Of a stretch of 64,000 nucleotides of DNA, positions 14,291 through 23,390 are shown piece after piece. The position numbers and the translations under genes are program-made. The DNA is from Rhodovulum bhavnagarense (GTDB lineage: Bacteria; Pseudomonadota; Alphaproteobacteria; Rhodobacterales; Rhodobacteraceae): NCBI RefSeq assembly GCF_004343505.1, contig NZ_SLXU01000002.1:1-64000 (forward strand), in the 5' to 3' direction. Each line of letters starts with the position of its first letter. Position 1 is the stretch's first letter. The notes below the pieces were generated by a model. It saw only the letters and a program-made list of their open reading frames with translations, was not told where the DNA came from and ran no database searches.

Positions 14291-14944
14291 ATGCCCGATT
14301 TCGACGCGCGACGCCTGTTGATGGTCGACACCCAGGTTCGCCCTTCCGATGTTACCCGATTGCCGATCATCGAGGCGATGCTTGCCGTCCCGCGAGAGGT
14401 CTACGTGCCCGCCGCCCTGCGCGAGGCGGCCTATATCGGCGAGAATCTCGCGCTGGCCAAGGACCGCACGATCCTCGATCCGCGGACATTCTCAAAGATG
14501 CTTGAGGCGCTCGATCTCGGGCCGGGTGACCTCGTGCTCGACCTGGGGTGCGGGCTGGGCTATTCGGCCGCCGTCATGGCGCGCATGGCCGATGCGGTCG
14601 TCGCCGTCGAGGAGGACGGCGCCATGGCGCGCGAGGCATTGGCCACGCTGTCCGAACAGGGCGTGGACAATGTCGCGGTGGAACATGCCGCATTGGCCGA
14701 GGGTGCGCCGCGCCACGGGCCCTATGACGCGATCGTGGTCGAGGGGGCCATCGACATCCTGCCCGATGCCATATGCGACCAACTCAAGGAGGGCGGGCGC
14801 ATCGTCGCGCTGTCATCCGAGGGCGCGTTGGGGGCTGCGCGGCTCGGCCACAAGGTCGGGGGCGCGTTAAGCTGGCGCTTTCTTTTCAACGCTGGGGCCC
14901 CTGTCTTGCCAGGCTTTGCCCGCATCCCTGAATTCGAGTTCTGA
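14291..14944 (+). CDS. Protein-L-isoaspartate O-methyltransferase family protein
   Basis: A 217-residue SAM-dependent methyltransferase of the PCMT family. Motif I is clear ([19 protein letters not shown] near 79-97), preceded by the family's [17 protein letters not shown] region and followed by an acidic post-I (VAVEED). PCMT enzymes methylate damaged isoaspartyl residues for repair. The first accessory-free gene to the right of the tRNA, it lies 60 bp upstream of tolC on the same strand, a pairing common in alphaproteobacteria. The region where classical Pcm enzymes carry their substrate-binding TSGTV-type motif is not well conserved here, so the substrate may differ. Confidence 0.85.
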   Translation: MPDFDARRLLMVDTQVRPSDVTRLPIIEAMLAVPREVYVPAALREAAYIGENLALAKDRTILDPRTFSKMLEALDLGPGDLVLDLGCGLGYSAAVMARMADAVVAVEEDGAMAREALATLSEQGVDNVAVEHAALAEGAPRHGPYDAIVVEGAIDILPDAICDQLKEGGRIVALSSEGALGAARLGHKVGGALSWRFLFNAGAPVLPGFARIPEFEF

Positions 14945-15003
14945 AACAAGCAAAAACCCATGACGCCGCAGACAGGCCAGCGGCGCAGTCGAGGCGAGAA
15001 GAC

Positions 15004-16386
15004 ATGAGCAGGTTCGTAAAAAGGCTTTCCGGCGCCGCCGCCGTGGCGGTGATGCTGGCCGGTGGCACGATGGCACGCGCGGAAACGCTGACCGATGCGT
15101 TGATCGCGGCATACAAGAATTCTTATTTGCTGGAGCAGAACCGGGCGCTTTTGCGTGCTGCAGATGAGGATGTCGCGCAGTCGGTGGCCGCGCTGCGTCC
15201 GATCATCCAGTTCGCGATCAATGCCAGCCAGACAGATGCGAACGCCCCGATTTCCTCGGCGGGCACCACCCATTCCAGCAGCGCTTCGGCCGACCTGACG
15301 GCCAGCCTGACCCTTTACGACGGGGGCAACAACCGCTTGGCCGTCGATGCCGCGAAAGAGGCCGTCATGGCCACCCGCGCAGCGCTGATCGGGGTCGAGC
15401 AGAATGTTCTGCTCTCGGCGGTGCAGGCTTACATGGATGTCTTTGCCGCGCTGCAGAACGTGTCGTTGGCTGAGAACAACGTGCGTCTGATCACCGAACA
15501 GTTGCGCGCTGCACAGGATCGTTTCGAGGTGGGCGAGGTGACGCGTACCGATGTGTCGCTCGCGGAATCGCGCTTGGCTGCGTCGCGATCCAACCTGGTT
15601 GCCGCGCAGGGCGATCTTGCTGTGGCCCGCGAGGCATACAAGGTCGCCATCGGGCACTATCCCAAGGCAATCAGCGGCATTCCTGGTCTGCCCGCTCTGC
15701 CCGAAAGCGTGGACGAGGCAAAAAGCGTCGCGGTCCAGACCCACCCCAACATTATCCAGGCCCAGCATAACGTGACCGCGGCAGAGTTGAACGTCGCCCG
15801 CGCCAGGTCCGCGCGGGGCCCCACGCTATCGGCCAGTGCGGGCCTGTCGGCACAGGATAACGGTGTGAAGTCCAGTTCGGTTGGCCTGTCGCTGAACCAG
15901 ACGCTGTATCGCGGTGGGGGGCTTTATGCCGCCGAGCGCCAGGCGCGCGCGAATTCGGAAAGCGCCCGGGCGGGCCTGTTGCAGACCGTGCGGCTGATCG
16001 AAGAGCAGGTCGGCAATTCATGGTCAAGCCTTGCCGTCGCCCGCGCCCAGATCAACGCCATCAACCGTCAGATCCGTGCAGCGCAATTGGCCTATGAAGG
16101 CACCCGCGAAGAGGCGCGGCTTGGTGCGCGCACGACGCTTGACGTGCTGGATGCCGAACAGGAACTGCTTGATGCCCGCACTAGCCGGGTGACCGCAGAG
16201 GCCAACCAGTATGTCGCGATTTACGCGGTTCTGTCCTCGATGGGCCTTTTAACGGTCGAGCATCTGGGGCTGGGCATTCCGACTTATGATCCGCTGGTCT
16301 ATTACAATGCCGTTCGCAACGCGCCCGCGAAAAGTGTGCAGGGGCGCAAGCTTGACAAGGTTCTGGAAAGCATTGGTCAGCAATAA
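15004..16386 (+). CDS. tolC: TolC family outer membrane efflux protein
   Basis: A 460-residue outer-membrane channel of type I secretion and RND efflux systems. Signal peptide at residues 1-26 (cut after ARA), then two TolC repeats beginning TLTDALIAAYKNSYLLEQNRA and near residue 235-245, each with long helical hairpins. It has the VTRTDVSLAESRL and RTTLDVLDAEQELLDAR motifs characteristic of the TolC subfamily. No inner-membrane partner is encoded nearby, so it is probably shared among several exporters, as TolC usually is. Confidence 0.93.
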   Translation: MSRFVKRLSGAAAVAVMLAGGTMARAETLTDALIAAYKNSYLLEQNRALLRAADEDVAQSVAALRPIIQFAINASQTDANAPISSAGTTHSSSASADLTASLTLYDGGNNRLAVDAAKEAVMATRAALIGVEQNVLLSAVQAYMDVFAALQNVSLAENNVRLITEQLRAAQDRFEVGEVTRTDVSLAESRLAASRSNLVAAQGDLAVAREAYKVAIGHYPKAISGIPGLPALPESVDEAKSVAVQTHPNIIQAQHNVTAAELNVARARSARGPTLSASAGLSAQDNGVKSSSVGLSLNQTLYRGGGLYAAERQARANSESARAGLLQTVRLIEEQVGNSWSSLAVARAQINAINRQIRAAQLAYEGTREEARLGARTTLDVLDAEQELLDARTSRVTAEANQYVAIYAVLSSMGLLTVEHLGLGIPTYDPLVYYNAVRNAPAKSVQGRKLDKVLESIGQQ

Positions 16387-16455
16387 GGGGCCAGGTGTTG
16401 TGTGACTTCGGCCACAGTGCTACTGTTTGTGCCATGGGGGATGTGGGGAGTGTGA

Positions 16456-17202
16456 ATGTCCGAGACTGCAAAACCCCGCGACATAGAGGATGTCCTTTCG
16501 TCGATCCGACGGCTTGTCACCGAAGAGGCAGAGGCCCTGTCCAGGCCTCTTGCAGGTTCGGCGAACCGGTTGGTTCTGACGCCTGCCTTGCGGGTTGATC
16601 CGGGCGCCGAGGCGCGCCCCGATCCCGTTGACACAGGCCCGCGACCAGACGACCGCGTGCAGGACGCGGCCGCGGTCGGGGGCGAGTCTCCGTTGCGGCT
16701 GGAATTGGCGCAGGCGGCGGAAACTCCGGCACCCGAAACGATGCCGCCCGGCCATGAGGCCGCGCCGCTCGGTCTCGATGGGGACGCCACCGCCGCCGTG
16801 GATATGGCGGAGGATGTGCCGGTCTTCTCTCTTGAGGACCGCATTGCAGAGCTTGAGGCCGCGGTTTCCTTTTGCGACGAGGATTGGGAACCTGACGGCA
16901 GCGAGGCGGAGGATGAACAGCCCTATCGCTGGACGTTGGGGGGCGCGATGTCGGATGGCACGGCGATGCCCGGCCGGGATGACGAGGGCGCCCCTGCCGA
17001 GGACTGTGCAGAGACCCAGTCGATCTTTGACGACATGGAGGACGACACAGCCATCCTTGACGAGGAAATGCTGCGCGACCTGGTCAGCGATATCGTGCGC
17101 CAAGAGCTTCAGGGGGCGTTGGGGGAACGCATCACCCGAAACGTTCGCAAACTGGTTCGCCGAGAAATCAACCGCGCGCTGTCGGTACGGGATTTCGAGT
17201 AG
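16456..17202 (+). CDS. PopZ-like (DUF2497-type) acidic protein
   Basis: A 248-residue protein with three parts: a short N-terminal helix (DIEDVLSSIRRLVTEE, residues 9-24), a long Pro/Ala/acidic low-complexity linker (about 45-190), and a C-terminal helical segment (ILDEEMLRDLVSDIVRQELQ to the end, with a basic RKLVRREINRAL). This short helix, acidic linker, oligomerising C-terminus layout is that of PopZ (DUF2497), the pole-organising protein of alphaproteobacteria, but the match is architectural. It follows tolC on the same strand. A role as a polar scaffold is inference. Confidence 0.5.
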   Translation: MSETAKPRDIEDVLSSIRRLVTEEAEALSRPLAGSANRLVLTPALRVDPGAEARPDPVDTGPRPDDRVQDAAAVGGESPLRLELAQAAETPAPETMPPGHEAAPLGLDGDATAAVDMAEDVPVFSLEDRIAELEAAVSFCDEDWEPDGSEAEDEQPYRWTLGGAMSDGTAMPGRDDEGAPAEDCAETQSIFDDMEDDTAILDEEMLRDLVSDIVRQELQGALGERITRNVRKLVRREINRALSVRDFE

Positions 17203-17230
17203 CCACGCCCGCAAACGGCAGGCGACGAAA

Positions 17231-17257
17231 AACAAAAGCGCGCCCTGTCAGGCGCGC
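17231..17257 (-). terminator. Intrinsic terminator of the DUF6280-like gene
   Basis: On the minus strand GCGCGCC (17257-17251) pairs with GGCGCGC (17244-17238) around a 6-nt loop, followed by a TTTTGTTTTT run. It lies 27 bp after the stop of the 17284-17604 gene and also ends transcription from the converging PopZ-like gene less efficiently. Confidence 0.7.
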
Positions 17258-17283
17258 CTTGCTCTGGCAAGATATCTCGTGGA

Positions 17284-17604
17284 TCAGGCGGCTTCGGCGC
17301 GATCCTGCAACTGCCGACGCTCGCTTTCCTCGCGTGACAACGCCACCGAGGTCCGCACGCCGCGGGCGACGAATTCCATCAGCCCCTGCACCACGCGTTC
17401 GTTCGGGTCGATGCCGGCACAGGACAGCACCTCGCGGCCATCGCGCGAGCGGGCCCAGCGGGCAATCTGTTCGGGACCATTACCGTATTTCTTGTCATCG
17501 GCAATGGCGTCGTCCAGCGCCGCGAGAACCACGGCGGCAAACAACTTGCGCGCGCGGTTACCTTGTTCGTGGTTGAAAGCGGTGCCATCAACGAAATCGG
17601 CCAT
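17284..17604 (-). CDS. DUF6280-like protein conserved in Rhodobacterales
   Basis: A 106-residue cytoplasmic protein with the very conserved block NRARKLFAAVVLAALDD followed by KYGNGPEQIARWARSRDGREVL. I recall such proteins as DUF6280, found mainly in Rhodobacterales. The central SRDG/VLSCAGIDPNERV segment suggests a small helical DNA- or protein-binding fold, but the function is unknown. It is divergent from efp with a 215-bp intergenic region full of inverted repeats and is followed by a good terminator. Confidence 0.65.
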   Translation of the reverse strand: MADFVDGTAFNHEQGNRARKLFAAVVLAALDDAIADDKKYGNGPEQIARWARSRDGREVLSCAGIDPNERVVQGLMEFVARGVRTSVALSREESERRQLQDRAEAA

Positions 17605-17674
17605 CTCGTCGTCCTTTTATTCTTGCTCTTGCGTTTTGGGCGTGCGGGCGAATATGACGGTTTTATTGCGATTC

Positions 17675-17716
17675 GGTATTTCCCATTTGGAATACCACAT
17701 ATGCATTTTTTGCATA
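17675..17716. promoter_or_regulatory. Two adjacent inverted repeats in the efp upstream region
   Basis: GGTATT (17675-17680) pairs with AATACC (17691-17696), and three bases later TATGCA (17700-17705) pairs with TGCATA (17711-17716) around T5. Both are perfect six-base repeats between divergent genes and could be binding sites for a regulator of either gene, or one could be part of a leader RNA. Confidence 0.35.
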
Positions 17717-17819
17717 CCTCGCTGCGCGACACCACCCTATCTGGTTGCCTTGCCAGCCCTCGACCAACGATATATAGGGACCGCAACGTCCCGATCAACC
17801 TATTGTCAAGGGTTTTACC

Positions 17820-18383
17820 ATGCCCAAGATCAACGGAAACGAAATCCGGCCCGGCAATGTGCTGGAGCATAATGGCGGGCTTTGGGCCGCCGTGAAAGTA
17901 GACCATGTGAAGCCGGGCAAGGGCGGTGCGTTTGCCCAGGTGGAAATGCGTAACCTGCGCAACGGTTCCAAGCTCAACGAGCGCTTCCGCAGTGCCGACA
18001 AGGTAGAGCGTGTGCGGCTGGAGCAGAAGGATCAGCAGTTTCTCTATGAAACCGATGGGAAGCTCGTGTTCATGGACATGGAGACCTATGAACAGATTGA
18101 ACTGCCCGCAGACATCCTGGGCGAGCGGCGTCCGTTCCTGCAAGACGGCATGACCGTCGTCGTCGAATATTACGAATCCGAGGCTCTGAACGCGACCCTG
18201 CCGCAAAAGGTGGTCTGCAAGATTGTCGAAACAGAGCCCGTGGTGAAGGGGCAGACCGCCGCCAACAGCTTCAAGCCCGCATTGCTTGACAACGGGGTTC
18301 GGGTGATGGTGCCGCCTTTCGTCGGCCCCGACGAGGATATCGTGGTCAATACCGAAACGATGGAATACGCCGAGCGCGCCTGA
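17820..18383 (+). CDS. efp: Elongation factor P
   Basis: A 187-residue translation factor that relieves ribosome stalling at polyproline stretches. The N-terminal KOW-like domain shows VKPGKGGAF with K34 at the tip, the residue that is modified or extends to the peptidyl-transferase centre; no lysine modification enzyme (EpmA/EpmB) is visible in the window. The middle and C-terminal OB domains (residues 65-187) contain the EF-P signature near KTASTNSF-like [15 protein letters not shown]. Start at 17820 after a purine-rich GGGTTTTACC leader. A GC hairpin terminator follows. Confidence 0.97.
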   Translation: MPKINGNEIRPGNVLEHNGGLWAAVKVDHVKPGKGGAFAQVEMRNLRNGSKLNERFRSADKVERVRLEQKDQQFLYETDGKLVFMDMETYEQIELPADILGERRPFLQDGMTVVVEYYESEALNATLPQKVVCKIVETEPVVKGQTAANSFKPALLDNGVRVMVPPFVGPDEDIVVNTETMEYAERA

Positions 18384-18411
18384 CATCCATGTGGACGTTT
18401 GCATGACATGG

Positions 18412-18433
18412 GGGCGGCCCGCAGGGGCCGCCC
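18412..18433 (+). terminator. Intrinsic terminator after efp
   Basis: GGGCGGCCC (18412-18420) pairs with GGGCCGCCC (18425-18433) around a GCAG loop, followed by TTGTCGTTT. It lies about 30 bp after the efp stop. Confidence 0.75.
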
Positions 18434-18512
18434 TTGTCGTTTCGGGGCATTGCAAATCCCCGGCTTTGCGGTTTTCCTGCGCGCCATAGCCATTGGTCGG
18501 GCCGGGGAAAAG

Positions 18513-19130
18513 ATGCTGAGACTGGATCACCTTGCGGTGTCGGCCGTAACGCTAGAGGCAGGCGTTGCGGCGATCGAGGAGCGGCTGGGCGTCAGGCTGG
18601 CCGCCGGAGGGCGCCATGCCGCGATGGGAACGCATAACCGCCTTATGGCGCTGGCGCCCGGCTTGTATCTCGAGGTCATCGCCATAGACCCGGACGCGCC
18701 CCCGCCTGGTCATCCCCGCTGGTTCGATCTGGACAATTTCGCGGGGCTCCCGCGGTTGACGAACTGGGTGGCGCGCTGCGACGATCTGCAGGGCGCGCTG
18801 GCCCGGGCGCCAAGAGGCGCCGGCAGGCCGGTATCGCTTGCGCGGGGGGATCTGCGCTGGCAGATGGCCGTACCTGCCGATGGCAGGCTGCCCTTTGATG
18901 GTCTTTTCCCGGCGCTGATCGCATGGCAGGGCAGTTTGCACCCCGCGCCGATGCTGCCCGAGACCGGGTGCCGGCTGGCGGGGTTGGAGCTTTACCACCC
19001 CCGCGCCGACGACTTGCGGCGCGCGTTGACGGGGCTGTTGGACGATCCGCTGGTGGCGGTGCATCCGGGCAACGAGATTGCGATCCGGGCGCTGATCGAT
19101 ACTCCGGCCGGCCGGCGCGTGCTGGAATGA
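18513..19130 (+). CDS. VOC-superfamily protein (glyoxalase-like)
   Basis: A 205-residue protein of the vicinal oxygen chelate fold, related to glyoxalase-like domain proteins. It begins LDHLAVSAVTLEAGVAAIEERLG with a potential metal His at residue 5, continues with LYLEVIAIDPDAPPPGHPRWFDLD, and has a second half with HPRADDLRRAL. The ATG at 18513 follows GGGGAAA; longer upstream readings lack a ribosome site. Substrate unknown. It ends ATGA with the GNAT gene, so the two are co-translated. Confidence 0.75.
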   Translation: MLRLDHLAVSAVTLEAGVAAIEERLGVRLAAGGRHAAMGTHNRLMALAPGLYLEVIAIDPDAPPPGHPRWFDLDNFAGLPRLTNWVARCDDLQGALARAPRGAGRPVSLARGDLRWQMAVPADGRLPFDGLFPALIAWQGSLHPAPMLPETGCRLAGLELYHPRADDLRRALTGLLDDPLVAVHPGNEIAIRALIDTPAGRRVLE

Positions 19131-19615
19131 CCGTCAGATCGGCCAACGTGACAGATGCCGACGTTATCGCGGCGATCTGGGGTCATTACATCCGCGATAC
19201 GCTGGTCACCTTCAACGCGACGGAAAAGACGCCCTGTGAGGTGGCCGCGATGATCGCCGGGCGGCAGGCGGAGGGTCTGGGCTTTTTCGTGGTGGCGCAG
19301 GCGGATCGGGTTCTGGGCTTTGCGACCTACAGCCAGTTTCGTGGCGGTGTCGGTTATGCCCGCACGATGGAGCATACGATCCTCCTGGCCCCGTCGGTCC
19401 GTGGCAGAGGCCTGGGGCGCATGCTGTTGGGCGCGGTGGAAGATCACGCCAGCGCCGGGGGGGCGCATTCGATCCTGGCCGGTGTGAGTTCGGCCAATCC
19501 TGATGGTATCGCCTTTCACGCCGCAATGGGTTACGTTGAAATCGCGCGTCTGCCAGAGGTCGGTCATAAGGCAGGTCGTTGGCTTGACCTCGTTCTGATG
19601 CAGAAATTCCTCTGA
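19127..19615 (+). CDS. GNAT family N-acetyltransferase (phosphinothricin-type)
   Basis: A 162-residue acetyltransferase. The acetyl-CoA loop is RGRGLGRMLL (residues about 104-113). The N-terminus VRSANVTDADVIAAIWGHYIRDT and the central GFATYSQFRGGVGYARTMEHTILL resemble phosphinothricin/methionine sulfoximine N-acetyltransferases. It overlaps the VOC gene by four bases. These enzymes often detoxify amino acid analogues; the physiological substrate here is unknown. Confidence 0.85.
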   Translation: MTVRSANVTDADVIAAIWGHYIRDTLVTFNATEKTPCEVAAMIAGRQAEGLGFFVVAQADRVLGFATYSQFRGGVGYARTMEHTILLAPSVRGRGLGRMLLGAVEDHASAGGAHSILAGVSSANPDGIAFHAAMGYVEIARLPEVGHKAGRWLDLVLMQKFL

Positions 19616-19651
19616 GCCCGGCCTGACTTTCTCCGTCCGCGGGGGTAGGGT

Positions 19652-20341
19652 ATGCCCATGTCGTTATGGTCACGCATAGCCGATGCCGTTTCCGCACTGG
19701 CGCAAGGGGAAAGCCTTGCGTTGGTGTTCGATCGGCTGCGCACGCCGCCAGAGCGCAGCGTGGCATTCACCATCGCGGTGATCGCACTTGGGGCCAAGAT
19801 GGCCAAGGCGGATGGGCAGGTGACCCGCGACGAGGTCGCGGCCTTTCGCGAGGTGTTCACGATCCCCCCCGCCGAAGAGGCGAACGCAGCGCGCGTGTTC
19901 AACCTCGCCCGCCAGGACGTCGCCGGGTTCGAGGACTATGCCGCCCGGATCGCGCGGATGTTCCGAAAAGACCGCGAGGCGATTTGCGACCTGATGGAGG
20001 GGCTGTTCTTCATCGCCATGGCGGACGGGGCCTACCATCCGGCCGAGGATGCCTTTCTCAATCGGGTGGCACAGATTTTCGGGCTTGGTGATCGGCAATT
20101 CGTCACCCTGAGGGCGCGTTTCGTTCCCGACGCGGCGCCCGATCCCTACACGGTGCTCGGGGTTGCGCCCGAGGATGACCTGGACAAGATCCGCAAGATC
20201 TGGCGCGCTGAGGTGCGTGCATCCCATCCCGACCGGATGCAGGCGCGTGGTGTGCCCCAAGAGGCGGTAAAACTGGCCGAGAAACGCCTGGTCGCGGTCA
20301 ATACCGCCTGGGAGCGGATCGTGGCAGAGCGCGCCGCATGA
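19652..20341 (+). CDS. TerB/DnaJ domain protein (DjlA-like)
   Basis: A 229-residue co-chaperone-like protein. Residues 35-150 form a TerB-like helical domain with acidic metal-binding-type loops (KADGQVTRDE and MADGAYHPAED). Residues 165-229 are a J domain with HPD (SHPDRMQ). Unlike E. coli DjlA no transmembrane segment is evident at the N-terminus, although residues 35-50 are fairly hydrophobic. It should stimulate DnaK ATPase in a stress or envelope-signalling context. It overlaps the next gene by four bases. Confidence 0.88.
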   Translation: MPMSLWSRIADAVSALAQGESLALVFDRLRTPPERSVAFTIAVIALGAKMAKADGQVTRDEVAAFREVFTIPPAEEANAARVFNLARQDVAGFEDYAARIARMFRKDREAICDLMEGLFFIAMADGAYHPAEDAFLNRVAQIFGLGDRQFVTLRARFVPDAAPDPYTVLGVAPEDDLDKIRKIWRAEVRASHPDRMQARGVPQEAVKLAEKRLVAVNTAWERIVAERAA

Positions 20342-21369
20342 GGATTGCCACCTACAATGTCGAATGGTTCAACAACCTGTTCGATGACGAGGGCAACCTT
20401 CTGGACGATAGGGGATGGTCGGGTCGACAGGATATCCGGCGATCCGATCAGCTTGCCGCGCTGGGGATCGTGTTTACGGCCCTGGATGCCGATGCCATCT
20501 TGATCGTCGAGGCGCCCGATCACAATGGCCGTCGTGAAACGGTATCCGCGCTCGAAACCTTTGCCCGCACCATCGGTTTGCGCGCACGCCGGGCCGTTGT
20601 GGGCTTTCCCAATGACACGCAGCAGGAAATCGCGCTGCTTTACGATCCCGACCGGCTATCTGTGCAGCATGCGCCAAAGGGTGATCCGACAGGCAAGAAA
20701 GGGTCGTTTGACGCGCCGCGTTTCGACGGGGTGTTCCGCTGGGATGTGAACGTTGATGCCGCCCCGGACCTGATCCGCTTTTCCAAGCCGCCGCTTGAAC
20801 TGGCGGCGAAAACGGCGGGTGGGCGGCAGTTTCGCATGATCGGTGTGCATGTGAAATCGAAGGCGCCGCACGGGGCATCGACCCCGGACGAGGTAATGCG
20901 GTTGTCGATCGAGAACCGTCGCAAGCAACTGGCGCAATGCATCTGGCTGCGCCAGCGGGTCGAGACACACCTGGCCGCCGGCGACAGCCTTGTCGTACTG
21001 GGTGATTTCAACGACGGTCCGGGTCTGGACGAATATGAAAAGCTGTTCGGCCGTTCGGGCGTCGAGATCGTTCTGGGGGTGGACGAACCGCCCGAGCGTC
21101 GCCTGTTCGATCCCCACGTCCGCCGCGCCTTGCAGGGGGTCTTGGCCGCCCAGCCCGCCACCGCGCGGTTCTTCATCGCCGCGGAGGCGCGCTATCTGTC
21201 GGCGCTTCTGGATTACATCATGGTTTCGCCCGACCTGCATGCGCTATCGCCTCGCTGGCGTATCTGGCATCCTTTCGACGATCCTGCGCTTTACCGGGTG
21301 CCCGAACTGCGCGAGGCGTTGTTGACCGCCTCGGATCACTTTCCGGTGACACTGGATATCGCGCTATAG
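20338..21369 (+). CDS. Endonuclease/exonuclease/phosphatase family protein
   Basis: A 343-residue protein of the EEP (DNase I-like) superfamily with the metal and catalytic motifs TYNVEWFNN (Asn5/Glu7), DADAILIVEAPD, VHVKSKAP, LVVLGDFNDGP (Asp and Asn) and the terminal SDHFPVTLDI. It acts on phosphodiester bonds in nucleic acid, nucleotides or lipids; there is no signal peptide, so it is probably cytoplasmic. The start overlaps the DjlA-like stop codon. Confidence 0.85.
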   Translation: MRIATYNVEWFNNLFDDEGNLLDDRGWSGRQDIRRSDQLAALGIVFTALDADAILIVEAPDHNGRRETVSALETFARTIGLRARRAVVGFPNDTQQEIALLYDPDRLSVQHAPKGDPTGKKGSFDAPRFDGVFRWDVNVDAAPDLIRFSKPPLELAAKTAGGRQFRMIGVHVKSKAPHGASTPDEVMRLSIENRRKQLAQCIWLRQRVETHLAAGDSLVVLGDFNDGPGLDEYEKLFGRSGVEIVLGVDEPPERRLFDPHVRRALQGVLAAQPATARFFIAAEARYLSALLDYIMVSPDLHALSPRWRIWHPFDDPALYRVPELREALLTASDHFPVTLDIAL

Positions 21370-21405
21370 CTTTTCCCGCGGCGTGGGCGTTCCTATATCA
21401 GGGTC

Positions 21406-21747
21406 ATGACACGAATTGCCGCCCTGATGATTGCCGCGCTTGTCGCGTTCACCCCCGCCGCCGCCCAACAGGCCGACGAGGGCGCCGACATGCGCGAGGG
21501 GCTGGACCTGCTCGGCGAGGGGATGCGCCTGCTGTTCAAGGGGCTTGGCGACGAGATCGAGCCGCAGTTGAAGGATCTGGCCGACCGGATGCAGCCCGCT
21601 ATGACCCGGCTGATGGAGCTGATCGATGACATTGACGCCTATCATCCGCCAGAGAAACTGCCCAACGGCGATATCATCCTGCGCCGTAAAACGCCGGACG
21701 AAGAGGTCGCGCCCCCTGCCGATCCGCAAGCTGAGATCGAGATCTGA
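21406..21747 (+). CDS. Small exported acidic protein
   Basis: A 113-residue protein with a signal peptide (residues 1-20, ending FTPAAA), then an amphipathic helical region (residues 28-80) and an acidic, Pro-rich tail. Rhodobacterales genomes contain similar proteins that are sometimes mislabelled AAA+ ATPase; no ATPase motif is present. It converges on ppx. Function unknown; a periplasmic helical protein is all the sequence shows. Confidence 0.6.
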   Translation: MTRIAALMIAALVAFTPAAAQQADEGADMREGLDLLGEGMRLLFKGLGDEIEPQLKDLADRMQPAMTRLMELIDDIDAYHPPEKLPNGDIILRRKTPDEEVAPPADPQAEIEI

Positions 21748-21790
21748 GCCGAACGCTGGCCGTGAGATGGCGTGCGGGCAATCTGTCGCC

Positions 21791-23338
21791 TTATCCTCGC
21801 CTGACGCGCATCGCGGTATCGACCCCCATGGATTTTGCCAACGAGGCAAAGCGCGCCTGCGCCACCTCGCCAAATAGCGGTTCGGCGCCGGGCGACAACA
21901 CCAATTCCAGCCGTTTCTTCTTGGGGTAATGGCGCAGTTCGGCCACGCTGTCCGGCGCCTGCGTCGAGAACATCGCGCCAAAGCGCATCGCCTTGCCCAA
22001 CATTTCGGCCTCGCGCAATTGCTGCGGGGTCAACAGGTCTAATAGCGGCTCGAACCGGCTGCATGTGCGGCTGTTCTTGTAGCGGTGCAGCAGCGCCACG
22101 CCCATATAAACGCGTTCCCAATGTTCCAGCCCACCGAGATTGGCACGGGTTGCGCTGTCAAAACAGACCTCGTGGCGGTAATCGGGATGCGCGCGCCAGG
22201 CGGTATCATGCAACAGGCAGGCGGCCTTGATGAGGCGCCGCTTGGCCGGGGCCGCGTCACCGAAGATCGGCAGCACGAAATTGTAAAGCCGTTTGCCGAA
22301 CCCGGGCAGCCGGGCCGAAGCGGCCTCGGCAAAGCGGCAGGCCTCGATCAGGGGGTCACGGGCGCGCAGTTCGGCCGGCATCTGTTCGTAAAGCAGGCCC
22401 TCGCGGATGCCATAACTTGAGACCGCGATTTCCCCGGGTTTGAGAACGCTCACGAGTTGGCGCAGAACCTCGCCGGCATAGGGAACCAGCGCCATCCGAT
22501 CCGACGAGATGCCGGTGCGCGCGCGCAACTCGTCGGGGTTGTTCGCCCCGATCCATTCCAGCGTCGTCAAAAGAGATTTCCGCGTCATGCGGTATTCGTG
22601 CAGCACCGTCAGCGGGTAACCCTGCCGCTCCATGTCCAGCCGCGCGATCGCCCGCCACGATCCGCCAACAAGGTACAGCCGTTCGGGGGCTGGGGGCATC
22701 AACGCGACCAGCTTTTCGATTTCTTCGACGATATAGCCGCTCAGCCCTTTCTTGTCTGCTGGCACATCGCGCAGTTTCAGCGGCCCCAGCGGCGAGGTGC
22801 CCCGCGCGCCGACCATGCCGCCGCGTAGTTCGGCCAGCTCCATTGACGAGCCGCCGATGTCGCAGACCACGCCCTCGGCCCCCGGCCAGCCAAGCAGAAC
22901 GCCCTGCGCCGACAGCCGCGCCTCTTCGGTGCCGTCGATGACCCAGGGCTTCAGTCCGGTTTCGCGCTGGATTTGCGCGCGGAACTCTGGCCCGTCCTCG
23001 GCGTCGCGCATCGCGGCGGTGGCAACCACGGTCAGGGGGGCGGCCCCCATGCCCTCGGCCAGCAATGCAAACCGCTTGAGCGCCCCCAATGCGCGCACGC
23101 GGCCCTCTGCCGACAGCCGCCCCGTTTCGCCCAGGCCCGCGCCCAGGCCGCACATCACCTTTTCGTTGAAGAAATAGGCCGGGCTGCGCGCCGCGCCGTC
23201 AAAGACCACCAGTCGGACCGAGTTCGACCCGATATCGACGACGCCCACGCGCGCCAGCGCCCGCGCCTCGGGGCCCCCGAAAAGTGGCCGGTCGAACGGG
23301 TCCCAGGTGTCGGGCCTGTCCTCGGCGCTGCCATCCAT
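21791..23338 (-). CDS. ppx: Ppx/GppA family exopolyphosphatase
   Basis: A 515-residue phosphatase that removes phosphate from polyphosphate ends (or from pppGpp). The N-terminal ASKHA domains show VVDIGSNSVRLVVFDG (residues 30-45) and DIGGSSMEL (residues about 155-163). The C-terminal half (about 325-515) is HD-like, with the LLHDTAWRAHPDYRHE motif. ATG 23338 has AAGGGGG eight bases upstream; an ATG at 23422 would overlap ppk1 and has no ribosome site. It lies downstream of ppk1, so synthesis and degradation of polyphosphate are co-transcribed. Confidence 0.9.
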   Translation of the reverse strand: MDGSAEDRPDTWDPFDRPLFGGPEARALARVGVVDIGSNSVRLVVFDGAARSPAYFFNEKVMCGLGAGLGETGRLSAEGRVRALGALKRFALLAEGMGAAPLTVVATAAMRDAEDGPEFRAQIQRETGLKPWVIDGTEEARLSAQGVLLGWPGAEGVVCDIGGSSMELAELRGGMVGARGTSPLGPLKLRDVPADKKGLSGYIVEEIEKLVALMPPAPERLYLVGGSWRAIARLDMERQGYPLTVLHEYRMTRKSLLTTLEWIGANNPDELRARTGISSDRMALVPYAGEVLRQLVSVLKPGEIAVSSYGIREGLLYEQMPAELRARDPLIEACRFAEAASARLPGFGKRLYNFVLPIFGDAAPAKRRLIKAACLLHDTAWRAHPDYRHEVCFDSATRANLGGLEHWERVYMGVALLHRYKNSRTCSRFEPLLDLLTPQQLREAEMLGKAMRFGAMFSTQAPDSVAELRHYPKKKRLELVLSPGAEPLFGEVAQARFASLAKSMGVDTAMRVRRG

Positions 23339-23390
23339 TGCACGTTCCCCCTTGGTGCCCTGCGAGTCTGCCAAACCCGGCATCGGCCCG

